A stretch of 64,000 bases of DNA from Bemisia tabaci (GCF_918797505.1 NC_092801.1:25822477-25886476); one strand, 5' to 3'; positions 44,601 to 56,814 are shown, counted from the stretch's first letter. Notes: generated by a model from the sequence alone, not told the origin. Numbers and translations are program-made.

Positions 44601-44776
44601 ATTTATTGATGCACACAGCCTATATTAACTAACAAGCTCTGGCACAAGTCAGATTTACAATTTATGCAACAATTTAAACAAAATTGACCATACAGGTTCT
44701 TCGGAAAATTCTTTTAGACTATAATAGGCTTTATTTTTTAGTTTTATTTTCAATTGGTTAAGGAATATATTGACCA
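44566..44776 (-). pseudogene. 5'-truncated LINE 3' end with intact stop and GATA tail
   Basis: On the minus strand from 44776: VNIFLN, then QLKIKLKNKAYYSLKEF and about 18 more residues to TAA. The LK-x-KAYYS-EEF pattern is typical of LINE reverse transcriptase C termini. The 3' UTR matches 26703-26888, with GCATCAATAAATTCTATC and a (TATC)n tail at 44566-44600. The TTAA at 44758-44761 is the unoccupied counterpart of the piggyBac site. Confidence 0.75.
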
Positions 44777-45971
44777 GAGGGAAAATTAGAGAGAAATTTG
44801 GATTTGGATGAAAAAGAATGTCCAACGTATATTTTTAATAATCTTTAAAAGTATCTCAAAGACAACGCGAATAGTTTTGTTTAAAAAAAAAAAAAAAAAA
44901 ACAGAACTCTTTTCTGAAAACAAAAATTGTAGAAGCGCCTAAAGTTACGAAAATTCTGGCGTGTGAATCGTTTATTTTCCAACATTTTTGACAAAGATAT
45001 CAGATAATTTTCCTTTGTATTTAAATGAGGCTTGGTAGATATCTAAAATAAAACATTTCAAAAAAATTAAAAAAGACTCTTATAGATTTAATTCTGATCT
45101 CTGTTTTGGTTTGGAGATTTGTGGATTATCGTGAAAATATTTAAAACCCAGAATGTTAAGTATCCACAAAAATAAATATACTAGTAAAAACTGCATGTAA
45201 AACAACGCAGGGGCAATTCGGTATATTAGGATGAACAACTAATGGCATGAACCTTCACAGTGCAGCCATTATAAACAATACAATTACTTTCCTTTTCATT
45301 TTTTGCTGTTTCAACACTAATTGATTGCATAAGAGAATCGGACTGTAAACAATCAAACGTCGATTTATCGGGTCTGTTGCCTGCATTAATGACCTCTTGC
45401 CATCCCACGCTATCCTAACTCACCTGAAAAATTGTTTTTTCATTGATTTCGCTTCCTCTGAACTTCTTTTATAATATGCTGGTCATGATGAGGAAACCCT
45501 CGCAAAACTCCCGCACACATGAAAGGGCAAAAAAACAAAAACCTAACAATTATTAGACTTTTCTAAGGTTTGATAACAGTTGCTCACCTTTATGTTTCGA
45601 TGAAAGAGAATATCTGACAAGTTAAAAAAAATATCAGAGCTGCAGACATACCAGTTTTACAATTTAATCAACCTTTATATAGGCGAAAAGCAGCATTTAC
45701 AAAAAAATTTCACCCAAGTTCGTAGCTATACATGGGGGCCGATAATTAGTTCTTGACTTTTTTTTCAATTTTTGACAGACCTAATCAACTATTAAAGCTG
45801 ATTAATCAATGCATTTTTGTCTGAAAAAATTAATGGATGTTATGAGTAGAAAGACTAACGACAGACTGTACAGAGATTTTTGAGAATACCTGACTCGCAT
45901 TGCTGGTGAAGTAAGCATCACGGGACATGCTCTCATCAAAATTGGATGTAAAACACGTTCAGGCACTAATA
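44777..45971. other. Intergenic or intronic, no gene seen
   Basis: AT-rich with A-tracts (44885-44900). The 60-codon minus frame at 45226-45408 is not recognised. Confidence 0.4.
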
Positions 45972-46050
45972 CTGGCGTGCTAAGGAAGAATGTCTTATAA
46001 GCCTTGAGACGTTGCCAAATTTCATCCGATAGAAACTGAATTTACCGATT
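45972..46050. repeat. MITE S7, left end only
   Basis: CTGGCGTGCTAAGGAAGAAT to GAAACTGAATTTACC, then replaced by the next element. Confidence 0.65.
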
Positions 46051-46078
46051 GATTTAGATTGTTGCTTATTCAGCTCCG

Positions 46079-46407
46079 CAAGTAGCACAGATTGCAGTAA
46101 GTAGCAATTGCATGGTCAAAATATTGCAATTCCATTGAGTGCTGTGCCTGTTGCTTGGCTCCTATTTGAAGGGGCAACATTTATTTAAACTTAGTGCGAT
46201 GAAATTGAAATAAGTTGCAATTTTTCAGTGCATCGCATATCGTCTACCTTTCTGACATATGGAGCTCATGTTGTCGATTGTTTAAAATCGGCATAATTCG
46301 ACTAAATGATGTAAAAATATTGCAATTTAATGGTAAAAAAAAATTACAATTTATTGAAATCAAATTGGAATTAAATTTCAATATTTCCGTTGCACAGTGC
46401 TACTTGG
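46079..46407. mobile_element. Possible TIR element with CAAGTAGCAC ends
   Basis: CAAGTAGCAC at 46079-46088 is mirrored by GTGCTACTTG at 46398-46407, and TTGCAATT-type phrases occur throughout. No second copy is seen in the window. Confidence 0.35.
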
Positions 46408-46445
46408 GTTTCTAAAACAGACCCCATCTTTTCCACTCGTCTTTA

Positions 46446-46560
46446 GTTCCGTTTGGGGCAAATACGCCCGAATCTGATTTTGGCATCAGATTTTGCACTC
46501 TACGCGAAAGCGCGTTCCCTTCACCCCCAGAGCATTTTCACTTTAACACCCAGCCGCAGC
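46446..46560 (+). other. Possible exon with good acceptor
   Basis: CATCTTTTCCACTCGTCTTTAG precedes 46446, a strong acceptor, and CATACAG|GTACAG follows at about 46566. Two frames are open through the block (for example PFGANTPESDFGIRF), so the coding frame cannot be chosen. The peptide is not recognised. Confidence 0.22.
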
Positions 46561-46613
46561 ATACAGGTACAGGTCAGGGGGGTCGAAGAATCACCCCGGC
46601 CCAGATTCGGGCC

Positions 46614-46843
46614 GGGGGGGGGGGGGGGGGGCGGAGTTGGGGGCAATCAGCCGTAACATCACATTGAGTGGCAACAGGTTTAATGAATACATACCGAGAT
46701 AACCGTAACGGGAGGCGCCGCGCGGCACCCGAGATTATCCGCCCCAAAACCGCTTTTTGAACGGCCGAGTGCCTTGATTAAACCCTCTCCCCCCACCCCC
46801 CACACGTAAACCCCCTCCCGCTCTCAAGCGCCCCCCCCCCCCC
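46614..46843. repeat. G18 and C13 homopolymers in GC-rich DNA
   Basis: G18 at 46614-46631 and C13 at 46831-46843. The G run could form a G-quadruplex. Confidence 0.8.
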
Positions 46844-47011
46844 TTGCGCCCTCGACATCTTATGGGGTTCGTTTAAGGATAACTCAATGCGGCGCGGGAT
46901 ATGCTACCGCGAAATGAGGCGTTCGGCTCCCGGAGAAAAATGAGGTTCAAGACCTGGCGACAGGTTGCCGCGTGTGATTTTGAAAGTCGAAGCCACGCAT
47001 GGTGGATCTAG

Positions 47012-47315
47012 AGTCCCTTTGTACTGAGAGTCAGACAATGTGAATCCGTTTCTGATTGGTTCCCGTATTTTAGGCCTTCGCAGTGTCACAAACGGGAATA
47101 AAGATTACATTTTCACCGATTGCAAAGCTTATAATCTGGAATGGACCAGGGAATTACGGGTTCGGCAAGAAACAAACGGAATGAGAGAAGGAATCGAGAA
47201 AGGAATTTGAGAATGGGTCGATCGATGATTATGAAAAACGTTCAATTTCTGTAATTTTTATTCCCATTTGTGACTCCATGAGGGGATGTTGTCTTGACTC
47301 TCAGTATAAAGGGAC
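47012..47315. mobile_element. TIR element N, about 304 bp
   Basis: GTCCCTTTGTACTGAGAGTC pairs with ...GACTCTCAGTATAAAGGGAC, and the inner block GTCACAAACGGGAATAAAGA is mirrored by TTTTATTCCCATTTGTGAC. Only one copy is seen. Confidence 0.65.
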
Positions 47316-47319
47316 ACAA

Positions 47320-47550
47320 GGTGGATCGAGTCAATCAGAGTGGTCAGACATGAAATTTTTGACTAAAACAGCGAATTTTGATGTTTTATTTGTCAAATTT
47401 TAGATTTTAAGGGGTGTTCCTGAAAGAATATTTTATGAGGAAAACAATGGAGCCATTTTGAAAGTTCAAAGTCTTGTATGAAAGGAGTTATAAGCTTTTA
47501 AAGTTTCAAAATTTTGTCCGATACCTCTCCCACTGACTCGATCCACTTTT
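47320..47550. mobile_element. MITE P2
   Basis: GGTGGATCGAGTCAATCAGA to ...CACTGACTCGATCCACTTTT, with the internal GATGTTTTATTTGTCAAATT shared with P1 and P3. It adjoins the left end of F2. Confidence 0.65.
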
Positions 47551-47646
47551 AGTCCAAGAGCCAGACGACTTTGAGTGACAAACTCGGGATACATGTTTTG
47601 ACCCCCTAAATCGATAGCCTTGCATACACTGAAACGGAAAATTTTT

Positions 47647-48016
47647 GTCTGCCGCCCTCTAGCCTGTGCCATCACCCTCATCTAGGCCCTCAAAGTGGTC
47701 CAAAAAACACCATCTGGTGACACACTCCTGACGCTCGGCAGACAAGTCTATTATTAAAGATCATACCCAGGGTGACTAGAAAAACTTTGTCTGCCGCCCT
47801 CTAGCCTGTGCCATCACCCTCATCTAGGCCCTCAAAGTGGTCCAAAAAACACCATCTGGTGACAAACTCCTGACGCTCGGCAGACAAGTCTATTATTAAA
47901 GATCATACCCAGGGTGACTAGAAAAACTTTGTCTGCCACCCTCTAGCCTGTGCCATCACCCTCAGCTAGGCCCTCAAAGTGGTCCAAAAAACACCATCTG
48001 GTGACAAACTCCTGAC
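47647..48016 (+). repeat. 142-bp tandem units in the F2 left arm
   Basis: Units start GTCTGCCGCCCTCTAGCCTG at 47647, 47789 and 47931; the third is cut short at GACGTCTAGTGC. They are nearly identical, differing by single bases such as CACACTCC/CAAACTCC. The mirrored array is 51115-51490. Confidence 0.9.
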
Positions 48017-48394
48017 GTCTAGTGCGGTTGCGGATGTACTCCTGTGTGCAGCTTGTGTAATAAAGTTTGAATGATACATCATTCTCTTCTTTTTTTCGTG
48101 TAGAATCCGATTTTCGATGTTGTCAAGTCCAAAAATGATGCTGGTGCCCCCAATTCAAGATGGCGCCCAAAATGGCCGCCCCGGGGGTCAAAATTCCAAA
48201 ATTTGAGAATATTGTCGAGTTTGGTATCCATTTATATGTAATTTTGGTCGTAAAATTCATATCTGGTGTCAAAAAATCATTTCAACCCCTTAGGGACCGT
48301 CAAATCCAAGATGGCGGCCAAAATTTCAACTTTAATGATAATTACCCAAGATGCACCTTTCACTGTCGAATGACGTGTCTTCATTCATGTTAAT

Positions 48395-49130
48395 TAGGTC
48401 AGAAAACCTAAAAGGGAGGTCTACAATGCCACTGCACCCTATGGAGGGCCAGGGTTCACCCCCTCCTACCCCCAATATGGCCGCCGCGGAGGGCATAAAT
48501 AGTGACATTCTCTCAGAACGTCATAGTAGGTGTCGATTCCTATGTAATTTGAGGCGTAAATTCCAAATTTCAAGTCATAAATCGCAAATGTGAGACTTGC
48601 AATGGCTTATACCCTATATGGGGCCAGGGGAACCCCCTCAACCCCCTCTTCTTTCTAATATGGCTGCCATGGGGGGCATAAATAGTGAAATTCTCTCAGG
48701 ACGTCATGTGAGGTGTCGATTCTTATGTAAGTAGAGGCTTAGATTCCGAATTCCAAGTTGAAAATCGCAAATTAGAGGTCTGGAATGCCATTTCACCCTA
48801 CGCGGGGCCAGGAGCAGCCCCCTACCCTCTTCAAAACGGTCGCCGGGGGGGCATAGTTGCAGTGAAATTCTCTCAAAGCGGCATGTGAGGTGTCGATTCT
48901 AATGTAAATAGAGGCGTAGATTCCGAATTCCAAGTCGGAAATCGCAAATTAGAGGTCTGGAATGCCATTTCACCCTACGCGGGGCCAGGAGCAGCCCCCT
49001 ACCCTCTTCAAAACGGCCGCCGGGGGGACATAGTTGCAGTGAAATTCTCTCAAAGCGGCATGTGAGGTGTCGATTCTCATGTAAGTTGAGGCGTAGATTC
49101 CGAATTTTAAGTCAGAAATCGTCAATATCT
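48395..49130 (+). repeat. About 180-bp diverged tandem units in the F2 left arm
   Basis: Four units begin near 48421, 48595, 48778 and 48955. Each has AATGCCA-TTCACCCTA or a related phrase, a GGGGCCAGG core, a GGCCGCC block, GTGAAATTCTCTCA and GTGTCGATTCT. The last two are nearly identical in the left arm; the right arm has only one equivalent (about 50193-50355). Confidence 0.8.
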
Positions 49131-49134
49131 CAAA

Positions 49135-49814
49135 GTGACAAAAATACATAAGCATGGCAATCGCTCCAGCCTTCATCTTGGAATAAAGAATGCATCTTGG
49201 GTTGGGTTCAGTTATGTCGAAAGAGCTGGAAATGAATCGGATAATTTAATGGTGATCGACATATTTCACCGGTGTTCTTTTTCAAATGTACACAGAGGAT
49301 TCATATTGGTTTCTGGTTCTTCATTATTAGATAAATGGATAATAGATGGTTCTTTTTTTAATCGATTTTCTTCTAGCAGGAGCGTGCGTTTTTTTGCAGA
49401 TAACGCAGGAAACTGTAGGTGTCGCTTCTACTAGGAGACGAAACCCTGCGCTACAAAAAGCACTCAATTGTCCAGTTGTTTTAATTGCAATTAAACTGAG
49501 TGCGTTCATAAACAATAACATAGGAACTCTGAATGCAGATACATACTTCGTCGGCAAAAAAATTATATTTTTGTGGGAATTTTTAAAAATGAAAAAAACA
49601 GACGCCCATCTGAGTCCTTTGCGTACATAGAAAAAGAATACGCGTGAAATTTGTCAATTACCATTGAAATCACCAATTCATTTCCAGCTCTTTCGACAAA
49701 AATGAACCCAAGCAGCATTTTTAGTCCAAAATGTAGGCCAAAGCGGTTGCCATATTTAAGTATTTTCGTCACTATGGGGTATTTACATGTTTTGACTTGT
49801 GATTCGAAATCCAC
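49135..49814. repeat. F2 centre: older mirrored sequence
   Basis: The plus-strand frame from 49135 and the minus-strand frame from 49814 share KHGNR/KYGNR, VERAGNE and MVID-FH--SFS. They are diverged inverted copies, far less alike than the outer arms. I do not recognise the peptide. Confidence 0.5.
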
Positions 49815-51610
49815 GCCTCAGATTAAAAACAAATCGACACCTACTATGCCGCTTTGAGAGAATTTCACTGTTCCTATGTGGGCGAATGTTGGAATAGCGG
49901 ACATTTCAGGGTGAAAAACGTCGATAAATCAAGTTCATAATTTCCCTTGGAAGTTATGTGTTTTCTTAATTCTGGACGATTTCTGGGATCTGAAAATGTA
50001 TATGGTCCCAATTTCATCGGATATTTTTTTTAATAAAGTTTTTCCTGTACAAACTACAGCTATTTATGACGGTTATGAGCGTGTGAAAGTCATGAGTTTC
50101 GCAACATAAATGCTGCACAAGCCGCCATCCATGGAAACGAACATATGAGCACCAGATCTCTAATGGCATTCCAGACCACCAATTTGCAATTTCCGACTTA
50201 GAATTCGGAATCAACGCCTCAACTTACATGAGAATCGACACCTCACTTGCCGCTTTGAGAGAATTTCACTGCAACTATGTCCCCCCGGCGGCCGTTTTGA
50301 AGAGGGTAGGGGGCTGCTCCTGGCCCCGCGTAGGGTGAAATGGCATTCCAGACCTCTAATTTGCGATTTTCAACTTGGAATTCGGAATCTAAGCCTCTAC
50401 TTACATAAGAATCGACACCTCACATGACGTCCTGAGAGAATTTCACTATTTATGCCCCCCATGGCAGCCATATTAGAAAGAAGAGGGGGTTGAGGGGGTT
50501 CCCCTGGCCCCATATAGGGTATAAGCCATTGCAAGTCTCACATTTGCGATTTATGACTTGAAATTTGGAATTTACGCCTCAAATTACATAGGAATCGACA
50601 CCTACTATGACGTTCTGAGAGAATGTCACTATTTATGCCCTCCGCGGCGGCCATATTGGGGGTAGGAGGGGGTGAACCCTGGCCCTCCATAGGGTGCAGT
50701 GGCATTGTAGACCTCCCTTTTAGGTTTTCTGACCTAATTAACATGAATGAAGACACGTCATTCGACAGTGAAAGGTGCATCTTGGGTAATTATCATTAAA
50801 GTTGAAATTTTGGCCGCCATCTTGGATTTGACGGTCCCTAAGGGGTTGAAATGATTTTTTGACACCAGATATGAATTTTACGACCAAAATTACATATAAA
50901 TGGATACCAAACTCGACAATATTCTCAAATTTTGGAATTTTGACCCCCGGGGCGGCCATTTTGGGCGCCATCTTGAATTGGGGGCACCAGCATCATTTTT
51001 GGACTTGACAACATCGAAAATCGGATTCTACACGAAAAAAAGAAGAGAATGATGTATCATTCAAACTTTATTACACAAGCTGCACACAGGAGTACATCCG
51101 CAACCGCACTAGACGTCAGGAGTTTGTCACCAGATGGTGTTTTTTGGACCACTTTGAGGGCCTAGATGAGGGTGATGGCACAGGCTAGAGGGTGGCAGAC
51201 AAAGTTTTTCTAGTCACCCTGGGTATGATCTTTAATAATAGACTTGTCTGCCGAGCGTCAGGAGTTTGTCACCAGATGGTGTTTTTTGGACCACTTTGAG
51301 GGCCTAGATGAGGGTGATGGCACAGGCTAGAGGGCGGCAGACAAAGTTTTTCTAGTCACCCTGGGTATGATCTTTAATAATAGACTTGTCTGCCGAGCGT
51401 CAGGAGTTTGTCACCAGATGGTGTTTTTTGGACCACTTTGAGGGCCTAGATGAGGGTGATGGCACAGGCTAGAGGGCGGCAGACAAAAATTTTCCGTTTC
51501 AGTGTATGCAAGGCTATCGATTTAGGGGGTCAAAACATGTATCCCGAGTTTGTCACTCAAAGTCGTCTGGCTCTTGGACTATTTGGGGCGTAGAGACCAT
51601 CTGGCAGTGG

Positions 51611-51837
51611 CACAGAGGATCGAGTCGATCAGAGAGGTCGGGCATGCAATTTTTGACTCAAACTGCAAATTTAGATGTTTAATTTGTCAAATTTTAAGGG
51701 GTGCCACCAAAAGAAAATTTCACGAGAAAACCAACGGAACCACTTGAAGTACCTCAAAGTTGTGTATAAACGGAGTTTTAAGCGTTTAAAGTTTCCAAAT
51801 TTTGTCCGACCTCTCCCATTGACTCAATCCACTGTGC
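51611..51837. mobile_element. MITE P3
   Basis: CACAGAGGATCGAGTCGATC to ...CCATTGACTCAATCCACTGTG; it matches P1 and P2 internally. Confidence 0.7.
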
Positions 51838-52387
51838 CGTGAATGAAAAAATCTCAGGAATCAGACGTTTTTGTTTCGACAAAATTTTCAGATATTACCA
51901 GTTGTCAAAATATTAATGAGTGAGCGGTTTGAAAAGCCGTGTGAAGTACACTTTTTTTTCGAAATGAGGTTTTTTGTTGATTTGAACTTTCTAGAGGTAG
52001 AAGCACTGCCTTGAGAAGTCCCTGCGTAAAATCTCTCTCCAGGTCGGGTGAAAAGGAGAAACCCCTTAATTCCATTTCAGATTCAGATCAGTTGAATTGC
52101 AAAGTGCACGATAACCTTAGCTGTCGGTCGCCACCAAAAATATTATCTTGGCGATGTAAAATTGGAGTAAACATATTTTTCCAATATTTTTAAAACAATT
52201 TTTGTGAATATTAAGACTAAATTTTATGGCATTATTTAAACATATTTCAAAATTATTTTTAGGAATTAACTGTTCGAAAAATCAAAATAGTTCTCGAATA
52301 TGTTAAAAGTAGTGTTACACAAACGATTAGTTTGTGTAGCAAAAATGAAGCTAAAAACGAAGTTTTACTAAGTTTGTTTTTTGCATT
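51838..52387. other. No gene seen
   Basis: AT-rich. A 60-codon frame at 52011-52193 is not recognised. Confidence 0.4.
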
Positions 52388-52517
52388 TTCATTTTGCAGT
52401 TAGGGACTACAATTTCTGTCGGATCCGTAAAAACACTGAAGTGCACAGGGGAACTAATGGTGCATGTGTTGTTTCTAAACTGAGCCAGAATTTGTAGTAC
52501 CGATTTGCATGTAGTCC
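52388..52517. mobile_element. MITE R4
   Basis: CATTTTGCAGTTAGGGACTAC to ...GAGCCAGAATTTGTAGTACC and GTAGTCC; R family, left terminus eroded. Confidence 0.55.
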
Positions 52518-52687
52518 AAATAGTCTGTGTGATCAAAATGACAATGACAAGCATGTTACATTTTAACCACGAGAAAAAGTGCACCCCGTTTCAATGCTGG
52601 AAATCATGGGTGGTGTCATTGACATTCCGCAGAGGTGGAAACTTGGCTTTAAAAGCTGGAGCTATCGCACTCACACGTAAACGACAT

Positions 52688-52852
52688 CTGTGGCGTGGCG
52701 TACTTCGCGATATAATCGCTTGATCTGCCGCATAAACCTATGGGAAAGGATCGATGAACAGGGTGTCCGCAACGAACACCTTAATAATCGATTCTTCACC
52801 ATAGCTTCAAATGGGAAAATATCGATAATCGATCATTCACGCCTCGCCGCTG
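52688..52852. mobile_element. hAT-type MITE Q2
   Basis: CTGTGGCGTGGCG to GCCTCGCCGCTG, with flanks AACGACAT (52680-52687) and AACGACAC (52853-52860), an 8-bp duplication with one change. It contains the unoccupied ATGAT site of the CAGGG element in Q1. Confidence 0.8.
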
Positions 52853-53187
52853 AACGACACCGGTAATCACGTGGGAGGAAATCACGTACCCTAATGTAAA
52901 CAAAAAGATTGATCAGCTTAACTTGGAGCCTCTTTAGGAGTTTTCCCAACACATACTTTCAACAAGAGCGATGAACCAAACTTTTTTGCCATGTGACTTC
53001 AAACAAGTATCGATAGTATTGATTCAACAGGGAAGCAGACACGACTCCTGTTTCACGTCATTCGCACGGCATTGAACGTATTCTTAAGAACGTTATCATT
53101 AGGAACGCGTAAATATTGCGAGATAAAATATGAATGTTTTTTATGTGTCTCTTTCCTACTTATGACTACGGAATAAGATGCTCCCGC

Positions 53188-53353
53188 CGGTGGCGTGGCG
53201 TGCTTCGACATATATATCGGTATTTCGCCATTTGAAGCTATGGTAAAGAATCGATTATTAAGGTGTTCGTTGCGAACACCCTGATAATCGATCCTTATAC
53301 ACAGGTTTAAATGGGAGATCAATCGGTATATCACAAAGCATGCCACGCCACTG
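53188..53353. mobile_element. hAT-type MITE Q3
   Basis: CGGTGGCGTGGCG to CACGCCACTG, flanked by a perfect 8-bp GCTCCCGC (53180-53187 and 53354-53361). The inner part is palindromic with GGTGTTCGTTGCGAACACC. Confidence 0.85.
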
Positions 53354-53382
53354 GCTCCCGCGCGAATTAGAGAACCTCCATA

Positions 53383-53634
53383 CTGCCGAGCTAAGGAAGA
53401 ACGCCGTATGAACATTCGATAGTTGCCAAATTTCCTTCAATAAATGTTTATTTTTGAGGAAAGTTAAGAACATTTTTCCTAGAAATTTTCAGGAACTTTA
53501 GGTGAAATTGCAAACAACATTATCTGGAAAATTCGAAGAAAAATATTCATGTGTTTACCAGGAAATTCGGGTTAAATTAATGAAAATTTGGCAACGCCTG
53601 AAGGTTCATACGGCGTTTTTCTTTAGCACGGCAG
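53383..53634. mobile_element. MITE S8
   Basis: CTGCCGAGCTAAGGAAGAAC with its inverted right end; TA on both sides (53381-53382 and 53635-53636). Confidence 0.85.
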
Positions 53635-53636
53635 TA

Positions 53637-54421
53637 AAAAGAGAGTGCGGATATGTCGAAATGCGGAGCTTATAGGGTCCAAAAGGGCAGCCAACTTTAT
53701 TACACAAAAAATGTCACTGTCATTCTTCAGATTACGCAATAAGATCAAGGGCCCGATGACACGATCAACAATAAGCTTAAGTAAAACTTTCATTCTGGGC
53801 TATCATAGGGGACCTACAACATGTAATAAATTAGGGACTTTTTCCTTACTTAGAATGTAATTAAACAGACCCTTGTGCAAGGACTTAGCTCTCTCTATTC
53901 TCATCATGTAGCATATAAACAAATAGATATAATTTGGAATTTTAAAAAAAATTCAGATTCCAATGTCCAACTCAGATGGCCAAAAATGTTCATGAATGAG
54001 CGAGCGTTATACAGTAAAAACTAAGTCAAATACGTGTTTTACCAACGAAGGTTTGTAACAATAAATTGATCATAATGAACCATTTTATAAGGTCTGAACT
54101 ATAAATAAACGTCATTTCTTTTTTATTCAGAATGTTGCGTCAAAAACGATTCATGCAACAAATAACTAGGTTATCGACTTCTGGAAGAGTTGATAACAAG
54201 TATTTCGAACACAACTCAAGTGGAAGTTAGACTATACAAATGACGTCATGCCTCTTTTTGCGATTCATGAACGTTGATTTTGAACATTCAAATCGTGTTT
54301 AGGAATTATTTGGCCGAGTTCCCGTTGTGTAATTTGTATTCTTCGTGCAATTTGGAAGAGAGGAAATATGTTGTACAGTGCTTCAATCCGTACATTGCGC
54401 GTAGAGACCGTGCGGCCCATT
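53637..54421. other. No gene seen
   Basis: The phrase GGGTCCAAAAGGGCAGCCAAC at about 53675 recurs in reverse near 42150, a short shared repeat. The 71-codon frame at 53645-53860 is not recognised. Confidence 0.4.
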
Positions 54422-54674
54422 CTGCCGTGCTGGGGAAAAACGCCGTATGAACATGCGAGAGTCGCCAAATTTCCTTCGATAAAATGTTCATTATTAGTGA
54501 ATGTTATGAATAATTTTTCTTGAAATTTTCAGGAACTTTAGCTGAAATATTGAACTAAATTAACTGAAAATTTTGGATAAAAATATTCGCATATTTCCCA
54601 GTAATTTCGGTCTCTATCGAAGGAAACTCGGCTACGTCTGAAGGCTCATATGGCGTTCTTCCTTAGCACGGCAG
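54422..54674. mobile_element. MITE S9
   Basis: CTGCCGTGCTGGGGAAAAAC with the inverted right end TTAGCACGGCAG; flanking TA is not kept. Confidence 0.75.
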
Positions 54675-55241
54675 CATTATACTAACAATCAATAACTCGA
54701 TTTTTGAAATCGGTTATTTTATTACAGGTGACCTTCGAAGATAAGGTCTATTAAAGTGATCACATACTTTCTCCAATGTTTCATTTCAGTATCATACGAT
54801 ACATTCTTCATTCTTCTTCAACCTTCTTAACGAGGCAAGGGGCTCTGTTAGTCTAGACTCTATTTTAAAAACTGATGGAGAGACGGGATTTTTTAAGAAC
54901 TGCAATCGAGATCCATGTCCTTATAGCTTCAAGGTCAATATGTCTACATTATTCGCAAGGATGAATCAATATGTTTCAGTGCAGCAGAAGAAGAGAGGGT
55001 CAGAGCAAAAAATAGCTTGACCTTTCAGGATTTGTTCATTCATTCATTTTCGAGAAAGGACGGAGGATTCCGTTACAAAATGTGTTACGTATTCCTCCAC
55101 TCAGTACCTTCAATTCCAGCGTAACCCACACACCCCTTCAAACGTTAGGTAATTTATGGACAACCCTCAACCTCAAGTATGTGTGCGTCTAGACGTAAAA
55201 CGTGACAAATATGTACTCGCGCCTCGCGTTCTGTATCTACC

Positions 55242-55492
55242 CTACCGTATTAGGAAAAACGTCTTAAGAGCCTTTAGACGTTGCCAAATTTCCTTAGATA
55301 AAATATAAATTTTCGGAGAAATATGTCAATATTTTTCTTCAAATTTTTCGGCAAATTTTATAAGCGATTTAATCTAAAGTGTCTGAAAATTTAAGGGGAA
55401 CATATCATAACTTTTCTCAAAAAGAGACTTTCTACAGTAGGAAATTTGACATTGTTGAAATGCTTGTGCGGCGTTCTTTCCTAGCACGGCAG
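55242..55492. mobile_element. MITE S10
   Basis: CTACCGTATTAGGAAAAACG with the right end CTAGCACGGCAG; the left terminus is altered, and TA follows at 55493. Confidence 0.7.
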
Positions 55493-56522
55493 TATACCCT
55501 ACCAGAATTTACACTCTCTTTTATTGAAAAATATCGCCGTGTAAAAAGGTCTCTCGGCACCTTTCTTTTTTTCGCGGATACGAGCCTTAAGCATAGGGTG
55601 AAGTTTAAGTGAAACACAGTAGAATATTTTATTCTCCAGAATCTGTTATAAACTTTTCTCAGCCTCCAGGTGATTTAAAATCACTATGCCTAGTACTGAC
55701 TAATTTCAGTAGTATAGTCTTGGAGGTGTCTCCGTCCTAAAATAATCAAAGTAATACATATGCTGTTCGGAAAGTTGTTTTTGACGAGGACATTGAAATC
55801 GTAGTAAGTTAGACGGGAGCTCTACATTTAGTCCGAATAATGTTTTCCTCTCTCTTCTTCCCCTCTTAATTTCTTCTGGTCCCTTATTAACAGTTTTTCT
55901 ATCTTTTATTGTTTTTCCCCTGTCTCTACGTCCACTTTAATTTCACGCAAAATTTGGAATTTTTATAAAACATTTGAGAGACAATTTACAATCGTCTTAG
56001 AGTAATTGAGAGCATTTTCGAGAAAAATTTTACCACATCGCAGTGTGAATAGATCATTTTGGCTCTGGTATCATCTTAATCTGTAATTAAGTGGTTTAGA
56101 GGACAAGGCGTATGAGTGCAGTTTTTGCTTTATCGAAGAATACGTGTTTGACGCTTTGAAATTACATGGATCCTTATGGAGGAAAGAAAGTTCAAACTGA
56201 CTGTTTGATGCTTAAAAATTAGAATTGGGGGGGGGCGGGGGGCGAATTTTTTACAGAGTATGCTGTAAGACTACTTTTACTTGAAATCATTAGAATCTCG
56301 TTTTTTTTTTTTCAAAAACTGAACTTATGCGCCTTGTCCTGTAAGCCCCTCAAGTATTTCGACATAATTGTATCCGGACTGATATATTTTGGTGCTTAAA
56401 CTCTTCGTTTTGATTGTGATATATTTCTAACACCCGATGCAGAAACGAATTGGCACTAGTCCATATTTTGATACTTTCATATATCCCCGGACAAAACGAG
56501 TTCATGCGAGAGAGCCATATAT
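55493..56522. other. No gene seen
   Basis: AT-rich with a G-rich tract at 56227-56243. No frame or repeat that I can name. Confidence 0.4.
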
Positions 56523-56530
56523 TTATACTG

Positions 56531-56701
56531 CAGTGGCGCGGCGTGGCGTGCTTTGCGAATTATCGATTGTTATGCCATTTAAACCTATGAAAAAGGATCG
56601 ATAGACAGGGTGTTCGCAGCGAACACCTTTAATAATCGATTCTCTACCATAGGTTTAAATGACATAACAATCGATATATCGCAAAGCACGCCACGCCACT
56701 G
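56531..56701. mobile_element. hAT-type MITE Q4, 171 bp
   Basis: CAGTGGCGCGGCGTGG to CACGCCACTG, flanked by a perfect 8-bp TTATACTG (56523-56530 and 56702-56709). This is the best preserved Q copy. It is palindromic with GGTGTTCGCAGCGAACACC at its centre. Confidence 0.88.
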
Positions 56702-56814
56702 TTATACTGCAGTATGAATTAGATGGAAAACACTCGTTTTGTAACTTTGTAATAAAGAAACTTTGTAAACAATACAAAGGAACTACGCTCTAGATCTTAA
56801 CTCATCTCTAACAG

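Larger units (their letters stand above)
47553..51579. mobile_element. F2: foldback element, 4.0 kb, nearly identical tandem-repeat arms
   Basis: AGTCCAAGAGCCAGACGACT at 47553 is mirrored at 51579. The outer arm parts are practically identical: 48160-48393 and 50738-50971 give the same 77 residues on opposite strands, and 48351-48593 and 50538-50780 the same 80. Each arm holds three copies of a 142-bp unit (starts 47647, 47789, 47931; mirrored at 51115-51490), then about 180-bp diverged units. The centre (about 49.2-50.1 kb) contains older, diverged mirrored sequence. This is the architecture of foldback transposons. No clear target duplication or transposase is visible, and P-family MITEs abut both ends. 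Confidence 0.75.

Noticed and set aside
47647..48016. Regularly spaced repeats resembling a CRISPR array
   Set aside because: The 142-bp units are contiguous tandem copies without unique spacers, in eukaryotic-type DNA, and are mirrored in the other foldback arm.
48160..50971. Identical 77- and 80-residue ORFs on opposite strands
   Set aside because: They lie in the near-identical F2 arms. The AAGATGGCGGCC-type subrepeats explain the frame, and start codons and length are unremarkable.
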